Assembly: GCA_001643675.2 (NCBI GenBank)
Contig: LSRY02000004.1
Span: forward strand, 310,001 to 374,000
DNA length: 64,000 nt
Direction of reading: 5' to 3'
Source: Monocercomonoides exilis
Taxonomy: Eukaryota > Preaxostyla > Oxymonadida > Polymastigidae
The notes below the pieces were generated by a model, which did not search any database, was not told the DNA's origin, and saw only the letters and a program-made list of their open reading frames with translations. Made by a program: the position numbers and the translations under genes. This document shows positions 1 through 9,000 of this stretch, piece by piece (the stretch's first letter is position 1; every line of letters begins with the position of its first letter).

Positions 1-3000
1 CTTAACTTTTCAGAAATATAAATGATACTCGCGCTCACTTCTTTTTCGTCTGTTTCTTCATCCTCAAAATCAATCGCATCTGAGACAGTCACGAACACTG
101 TCCCTTTTGAAAAATACTGGATAAACGATCTTTTCAATTCTACAAGTGTAGGCCGACATGATGCTTTTGCAGACAAACACGCTTTAATAGACTCAAAATG
201 TGTTGACATGCTGACTGAAGAAGCGTTTGGTCTTTCTCCTTTAATAATCTTGTCTCCCGCAATCACTGCCTCATACTCCCCAAACGGGATCTGCAGTGTC
301 AGGCACTCCCACAGCATCATCCCAATCGAGAATGCAACAGTCTTCTTCGTCGCCTGCTTCTTTGCCCCGCTCAGCAGCTCAGGCGCCATCCACCTCAGAC
401 ACTCTTTTTTGAAATCATTCTCATCCTCAAACGCTGACGAGGGCAGAGAGTCTTCGCTATCATCACTGGCAGATGTCACAACAGTCGACGAAGAGATCGA
501 TGATGAGTCTGAACTGTCACCAGATGAAAGCAAATCAGAGTGCATCACAATGCAGATCACCATGTGCTCAGAGAACAGCACAATGTGCGGGCTCAGATTC
601 GCAAGTGACTGAAGCTTGTTTTCCATCTCATCAAACGAGTGGAGCGCAAGATTCGCCACCCAGAACAGGATCTGCGCAGCTGTCACTTCTCTCTCCTCCA
701 GCGACCCGATCGGCATCTCCTTTGTCTTGTTCCTTCCATGCAGCAGCATGAACAGCGAATCTCTCAGATCCACAATCAGCTTCTCATGAGGCGATGAGCA
801 GGCCATTGCATCCACCAGATTCGACATCGACGAGGTGGTTGGACACAGATCCTCTCCTCGAACAAATGTGGAATCTGAATCAGTCGTTGAAGTGGTTGAA
901 GTGGATGAGATGGATGGAGATGGCGTTCGCTTTCTTGTTTCCTCATTTTCCTCCTTCTCCAACATCCATTCAGGAATCTTGTCTGAGTCTTTCCCCAGAA
1001 TGTATTCTGTTGAGCCACTCTCACTCAAAAGATGCTCTGATGATTCAGAATGCTCCATATTCGTATCATACACTCTCTTCTTCATCCTCTCTTCATTCTT
1101 CTTCTCAGCCTCTCTCTCAGCCCTCCTCCACTGCTCCTCAGGCGACATCTCCATTGTTACCATCTCAAACGCCTTCGGATCCTTCCTCACTGTGTCTTCC
1201 ACAATCACCTCCAGCTCTTTTGTCCTTCTCTTCTGCTTTCTCCACCGAACAATGAATATCACAGAAATTATCAGAACAATCAACAGAATTATTACCAACA
1301 CAATTATAATCACAGTTGAAGAAGAACCATATCCTTTTCCACTTTCAACAGCTTTTCCGTCTCCATTTGCTTTCGGATCGCTTCCGTTCTTCAAAACAAA
1401 TGCTTTTGTTGATGAAGGTGCCTCTGCATTTCCAAACAGAATGCACACAGACACTTCTGTCTCCTCTCCTGCCTCATAAATCGTCTTTGAAGGCACCGCC
1501 CCCAACACTTCTGCCTCTGACACAAACCCTCCCTCTTCAAATGAGTATCTCTCTACCAACGCCTCCGACCCAACCCTCTTCACCACCCGAAACGACAGAT
1601 TGCACGGCACAAGAAGCAGCCCAACGAACTTCAGCCTCGTCACACTCCCGTCCTCCTCCGCCTCCACACTTTCCAGTTCCGGAATGAAAAACGCTGATTC
1701 TCTCTCTTCTGCTATCCCGCCCAGCTTACACCCTTCATTCAGCACCCACAGCGACGACCCCTCCTTCACTCCGTCTCCTCCTTTCACACTTGCCACCTTC
1801 AACAACCCTGAGCCTGCACAAACGATATTTCTCCGAACTGATTGATAATTTTCTATCTTCGGGTTGTTGTTTATGAATTTTCCATCTTCAATCATCATGC
1901 TCCCTCCAAACACGCTCATTCCTCCTTTTGAAAAGTTCTCAATTGTGGTGTCTTTCATCGAAGAGGTGCTGTTGACAAATGAAACGACCGAAGATGCCCA
2001 TTTGCAAATGTGCTCCTCTTTGTTGCTTTCATTTTTTTCTGAATGATCCAGGTCACCTCGAAGCACGTTCCAATGCAATGTCACGTTGTTGCAATCACAA
2101 AAACTCATCACGCTTCCTGCCTCAGACTTCGAAGAGGCATTGGAAAAAGTGCAATTCGCCAAACAAATCCCTCCTTTGAACAACGAGCAAGCAATGATTC
2201 CTTCCTCCTGCTGCGCAGACGAAACATTATCAAATGATGCATCTTTGAGTTCAACACTTCTTTCGCCTCCACTCTTTTGCTGTTCAGAAAATGGTTGTTC
2301 CCCTTCAATCAAAATGAAAGCGCCTTTGTTCAGAACAGTATCTTCCACTTTCATTTCAGAGAGCAGCACACAACCACTCAAATGAGCGATTCGAATTGAA
2401 GCTTCGGCAGAAAAGTGCATGTGACATATTTTTATCTGTGAAGCAGTCACTTGCCCATTTTCGATTGAGATGAGCGTCAGTTCAATCATTTGAGCACTTC
2501 TTTCTTCCTGCGATTGGGCAAAGCTACATGCAAACAACGACAGGCTTCCAGATTCTGCTGTGAGCAAAATGTGGTGTGCTGAAGAAAAGTCTGATTCAAA
2601 GAAAAACTCAATCTTCGAGACAGAGACGCTTCCTGATGTTGATATTACGCTGGATCTTGTGTGCGCAATATCGCGGAATATGGTGAGTTTCGAGGGATCT
2701 TCCTTTCGAGACGCAATTGAAAGATCTTCCAGATCCATCTCCTTTTCAACAAACGACTCGTCATCCACCAGAAGTCTGCTTTCCACATCGTTCGTCAAAT
2801 GGCTCAGCGCATAGCCGATTGTCAGGCACGGAAGCTTCAGTGTTCCGCATTGTCTGTCATTCTTCCCGTTCTTGGAGGGAGCGGATGACAGGATGATGGT
2901 GTCTGCCTGGTGGATTGTGATGAAATCCATCAGATTTGTGTCGCTCTTGTGGTTTGTGGAGTCGATTCCGTAAATAGCATTCAACCGCGTATATGCTGTG

Positions 3001-6000
3001 TCTCGCAAGTCAAAATAGAATTGCGTCTCATTGATCTGGCTTTCGATGTCAACACACTCCACAAAAATATCATTCCCCACTTTCGCGCTGTTTCCTTTGA
3101 ATGCCATCTTCTCAAACAGAAACGAGAGTGCGCCCTCAAAATTTGCATATATGTAAATCCCTCCTCCTTTTCCATTGTCGTTGCTGCATCCGCACTGAAT
3201 CACTGATGACTTGCTCATTGACAGAGCTCCTTCGCTATGAAGCTCCTCAAAAATACCGCCACCCTTCTCTGACCCAACTGCCTTACACGAATCAAATGTG
3301 CATCCGCTGATTGATATCACTGAAGCACAGCCAGACGAACTGATAATTGCAGGCCCGTTGCCATTCCGAGTGATCAGCTGGAATGTGGAGTTTTTGATGG
3401 CGACAGAGCAGTCAGCAGCATTCTCCTTTTGGTATGAGCGAGAAACTATTTTCACAAAACTTACTCCAGAAAATGTACATCCCGAAGCCGCAAGATGCTG
3501 CATTGCACAATCGCATCCGTTGCTGATCGCAAACACACCCATCTCCGACATCACATTCCCAACTGACAGCTTCGAAACATTCAGCACTCCGCTTTCCATC
3601 AACAAGAGCCCAACCTTCGCTGGAGCATCTCCACGTGTCTCAGCTGCAAACGAACAATCACTTATCCCAATTACCCCACATTTTCCAACAAATGAATACT
3701 GCCGCTCGTTCCAAAACCCTTCCGACAGCACAACTGAAATCCTGTTCAGCTGCAAAACTCCCTCGCTGCTAATTGCGGGATCGGTGCCACTTTCTGTCTT
3801 GTTTGCAAAAATCAGCTTCCCTTGACTTTGTTCTTCGGTTTCATCATGCTCAATAATAAAGTTGGAGAGCACGAACGAGTCCTGCACAATTGTTTCATCT
3901 GATATTTTAATCCACTTCTGAGGAGCACTTTCATCAATCTGCTTCATCCCTTTCCACATACCCTTGCACGGATCCTCTTCGCTTCCGCACCTCATAATAT
4001 CGTATCCACCTGAACTCACAAATATTGTTTGGCTTGTGTATGTCTCCAAGAAACGGAGCAACCCAGTGTCTTTCCAGACCAAATCCCTTCCACAAAACAG
4101 CAGTTTGTCTTCTCTTCTTTTCGTGAAGTCAAAGCAGAATGTCGACAGCGTAACACTTTTGTTCAGATCCCCTGCCGAGATGAATATGTTTTTTCCTGCC
4201 TGTGCCTTGTGTCCAGCAAAAGAAATGCCTTCGCCAAAAACAAAAGGATTGTCTGTTGACGCACCTTGGCATTCAACAAATATAAACCCGCCTCTTCCAC
4301 ATTCTTCAGAGCAGCAGCAGTCATCTGTTTCTGTTTGGCTCATCGAAAATGTCGCTTCACCCACCAGCTCCACATAAACTGCTCCTCCCTTCTGGCTCGG
4401 CTTCGCAGATATCGATGAAAAATTGCATTCAGATATTTCGCACGAGGATGTCAGCTGAACAGGAGTTGACGAAAAAGATAGTGAAGAAAAATCACAATTC
4501 AGCAATTGAACATTGCCTCCTTCAGAATGAATGAGGCAGAACTCCAAGTTTGATGCGCTGTTGGACTTGAAGGTGCATCTATTGAGCGAAAGGCAAGAAT
4601 CGGCTGATTCAGACAAAAGAAGAATATTTTCGTTGTTTGAGAAAGAAGAAGGAAGCGAAAACTGAATCAATTCAAACTTCAATTCTTTCGAGTTCTGAAT
4701 AATTGATTTTTTCTCTTCGCTTGCTTCCATGGAATTCTCAAACAGCATCTCACACCTCTCATCTACCTTGCTCGACACAACTTTGAACAATGAGAGGTTA
4801 TAATGGTTCCTGATATTTGCTTCTGTATCAATTCGTATAACCCGATTCGTCGCTTCCAAATCGATGTTTTCATATCCTCTCCAAAACGATAGGCAAGCGA
4901 ATTCCGCACTTCCACACCCCAAAATGTCCATTCCTCCCCTTGAGACAAGAATCATATCCTCCTTCCTTTGGATCAGGAATAGCAGAAGATCAGTAACAGA
5001 TCCTTTCAGCAAAACATTATCTGTGCCTTTCAGATCAACAGTGCTTTCATTTCTCTCATTCTGCAGCTGAAACGCAAACCTTTGTCTCACAACAGATGCA
5101 TTCACGTCTGTGCTCAACACAAATATGTCTTTCCCTTCAAATGCACAATTATCTGCAAATGTTATTTCTGTCAGTTTAATGCTCAGCAAGGGATTCTCTG
5201 AAATGTCCAGATACAATCCGCCTCCTCTTCCGTAATTCGCATTTGTAGAACACGAGCTGATGCTTGTACCGTTCATCTTAACATCGCTTTCTCCCTCAAC
5301 AGAAATAAGTCCACATCCTCCGTTCTCTCCTTCGTTCCTACAACCCTTCATGCTTGTCCCATTCTTCCAGTTCAGGGTCTTCACTTTCTTCAGCACGGCA
5401 AACCCACCATTCTCAAATGAACAGTTTGTGCTTTTCAATTTATTCAAAAAAAGCTCAGTTCCCCCTTCTCCAACAACCATTCCTTTCCCGCTTGATCGGA
5501 TGTTACTCACTTCCGCGCTGTCAAAAGTGCACCCAACCTCGCCGCTCAAAAAGATTCCGCAGTCAGCTTTATATTCCATGTTCTTTATAACCACTCTATC
5601 CAGCGAGATCTTTCCACCTTTCCCTGTAATTATCCTCATGTTTGTCTCCGCCAATGTTTCCGGATCAGCATTTCCGAATGAGCACTCCACAAAATACGTT
5701 TTCCCCACACTAACTTCCACAAGCTCAGCGAAATCTGATGTTTCAGGCAGCTCAAATCCAATCTTCGAAATCGTCAGTGTTGTGAGCGTGGTTCCAACTG
5801 CCATCTTCAAGTGTCCCTCTTTCCCCACAATCACCCGACTCCCGTCCTCTCCTTTCCCTTCAATCGTCGTCGGTTCGTTTTCCCTCTCGATCTCTCCGCT
5901 CAGCTCACACGATGAAAGAATTCGCAGGATGCGCTTCTCCTCGGTCATTTTTCTTGAAGCATACCAAAGCTCCTCGCAAGGATAATCGTCAGCGCCGCAC

Positions 6001-9000
6001 CCGTCTGTGTGGCCATTGAGCGTGTTCACATATATTATTTCGTCCGCTCTGGGGAACAGATATTTCAGAAGCGTGTCAGATCCCTCAGGAAATGATGGAT
6101 CGATCACCCACATCGTTTCCTCCTCCTGCTCTTCTGTGGCTGACCCTGCCCACTTGTTTCGGTCGATCGTCATCCGCGGAGTGGGGCACACAAGATACAC
6201 ATCGTATCCCAGCATCGCATCGTTGCTCAGGAATTTGTTGTTCTTCATCGAGTATCCAACCTCGCTGCTCAAAAACTCCATGTGCAACCCTCCCCCCAAA
6301 CCATCCGCTTTCCTCACTTTGCTCTCTTCAACCGTGTTGTTGTTGAACAACAGCTCCCCGTTGGCAGACACAGTTGTGATGATGCTTCCTCCTTTCGAAC
6401 CACTCGCCAAGCAGCTGAGTGAAGTAAATGAACAAGAATTCACGCTCAAACTCTTTCCGGCTCCAACTCTCCCCGTAACCACCACTCCGTTTCCTTCGTT
6501 CCTCGTCAAAAGACTGAAGTTGCTCTTTTCAACTGTTGCACTCGACAATTCTTCAACGAATAAGACCCCGTGGTTCCCAAACTGTGTCGGCCCAGATATT
6601 TTCGAGTTTTTCATTTCCACATGGCTGCTGGACTTTACAGCAATCAGTCCTTCAACTGATCCCGTCTTTAGGTTGTTCCATTCCACATCTTCCAGAGTGC
6701 ATCGGCTGCTCGTCCCGCTCAGTTCAACCACTGGCGCTCCCAGCAGTTCTATTTCGTTCAGCACTCCCCTCAGAATATGGAGACTCCCACCTCTCACAAT
6801 CACGTATCCAAAGTCGATCTTCTTCGATTGCGCGTTCACCGAGCAATCAACCAGCGAAAGGGCGGAGCTGCTGCACAGAAGCAGACACTTTCTTTCAGCT
6901 GCTGCGAATGTTGTCGAAACATTGAATGCTATTCCACTGAATGAGATTGCACTGCTCGTCTCGATGAGCCCTTCTCCTTCTCCTGTTCCATCAGATATCA
7001 CATTTATAAGTGTTCCGTTTGTCTCTGCTTCAATGTCCATCTCTTGCGAACTCAAAACAATCGTATTTGCAAAGCAGAAACGACCTGTGAGCCTCAAACT
7101 CGCCTTCGAATCCCCAAATCGCACCAAACCCCCATACTGCAGCGTTCCGCACGGATAATCCAAAAACCCACATCCTGTGTAGTCAAAGCTGTTCTCCTCT
7201 GCTCCGCCAATAAAGCAAGGCTCTCCGAATTCTCGGAAATACAACACGAGAGGAATGTGAAATTCTTTATTTGTTGTGCTTCTCTCAAAACCCATCATAT
7301 CTTCAGCCAAGATGGTCTCTGTTTTGAAGCACTGCAGCCAATTCCCAATAATCTGCCTCAGATCTTCTCCATCAACAAACAGCTGCTTTCCTTTCCAGGC
7401 ATTGCAGCCGCTGAAACTGATATTATCGAAGGCCAGGCTTCTGATACTTTCGTGCAAAAAAAGATACATTGCACCGCCTAATCCATTTCCCACCGATTCG
7501 CGATCTTCTGAAGGCACCATGCAGTTCTCAAAACTTGTGCTTTTCACGCTCAAAACGTTTCCGCTTCCAACCTTCCCCATGACACCCCCGCCTCGAATTC
7601 CATTCCCTTCGTCACATGAGCCAGTGAAGTTGCAACTTTGGATTGTGATACTTTTTTCATCTCCATTTGCTTCATTGATATATAAGCATCCACCGTCTCC
7701 ATTTATCCTCCTCATTCCAGTCAAGCTGCTGTTCTCTATCTTTATTGAATTGTAGTTGTCTGCAAAGATTGGCGAAGTTGTGAATGTTGTTGCTTGTTCT
7801 ATTTTGAGTCCACTTATCAGAAGATTCCCGCTTTCAACAAAGATCACGCCGAAGGAAACAGGATCATTCGTATTTTCTGAAGAGAATTCCACACAACAGT
7901 TGGCGATGGAAAGCGACGATGAAGATAAAAGAAAGGCTTTTCTTGCAGCTGCGAACGGCCTTTGCACATTCAGTGACAGATTTGAAAGGGAAAGAGGAGA
8001 GGAGCACATCACCAGTCCATCCTTTGTGGCTCTGTCTGTGTCTCTAACTGAAATAGGCACAAGCGCCTCAGAATAGATAGTCGCTGATTTGGTCCAAATC
8101 ACAACTTCCTGTTGTATTATTGACCTTGAAAGAACTTTGATGGTGTTCAACGGATAGCTTATTCGGTTCTCAATGCAGTAATCGATTGACAAGCAAGCAA
8201 AAGAAGGAAATCCACAGTGAGTGTGATCAGCTCCATTGTCGCTGTCAGTGATAATTTCTGATTGAAGAATGCAAAGATACACATGCAGAGGAATGACTGG
8301 GTAAGCACTTCCATTTTCACTCCCGCTCAGAAGCAACGCATCTGTTGGAAGACTTTTTGAATCAAAAAATCCGAGTGAAGACGAATTGATCATTTGTGAA
8401 AGTAAAATTCCGCTCTCACATCCAACAAACACATCCTTCCCATATTCAGCTTTGTTCTTTGTTTCCTTTGAAAATACAACTTCATTCCTTATTTCAAAAG
8501 AAGAAGACACATAGCCACAGCGGATGCATATTCCTCCTCCTTTCCCTCCACATCCTTCTTCGCTTGGTGCACAGCATCCCTCGAAACAAGTTGAGCCATT
8601 TACAATCAGAATATCATTTTCACCTAGCCAAGCACTCATCCCTCCTCCTTCTCCTCCATCCCCATAAACGCAGCAATCACTGAATCCGCATCCATCGATC
8701 ACAATCTCTCTATTGCGGTTATTATTCAACACGTTGTTCTTCGCGATCGAAATAGATCCTCCATTCCCATTCATCCTCTTGATGCTGCTCATGTTGCATC
8801 CAGCACAGTTTATCATCCCAGCTCCATTCAAACTGATCAACGAAGCGGATCCAAATGAAATCTGCGATGTTGTGGAAAATCGGTTCAAAAACAGGCTCCC
8901 ATCGTTTATCTTCACAAATCCAAAACCAAATGCTACATTTCCGCTTGATGAGCATTTGAGCGAGCAATCAGCCATTGTCAGCTCCTCAGACTGGCACAAC

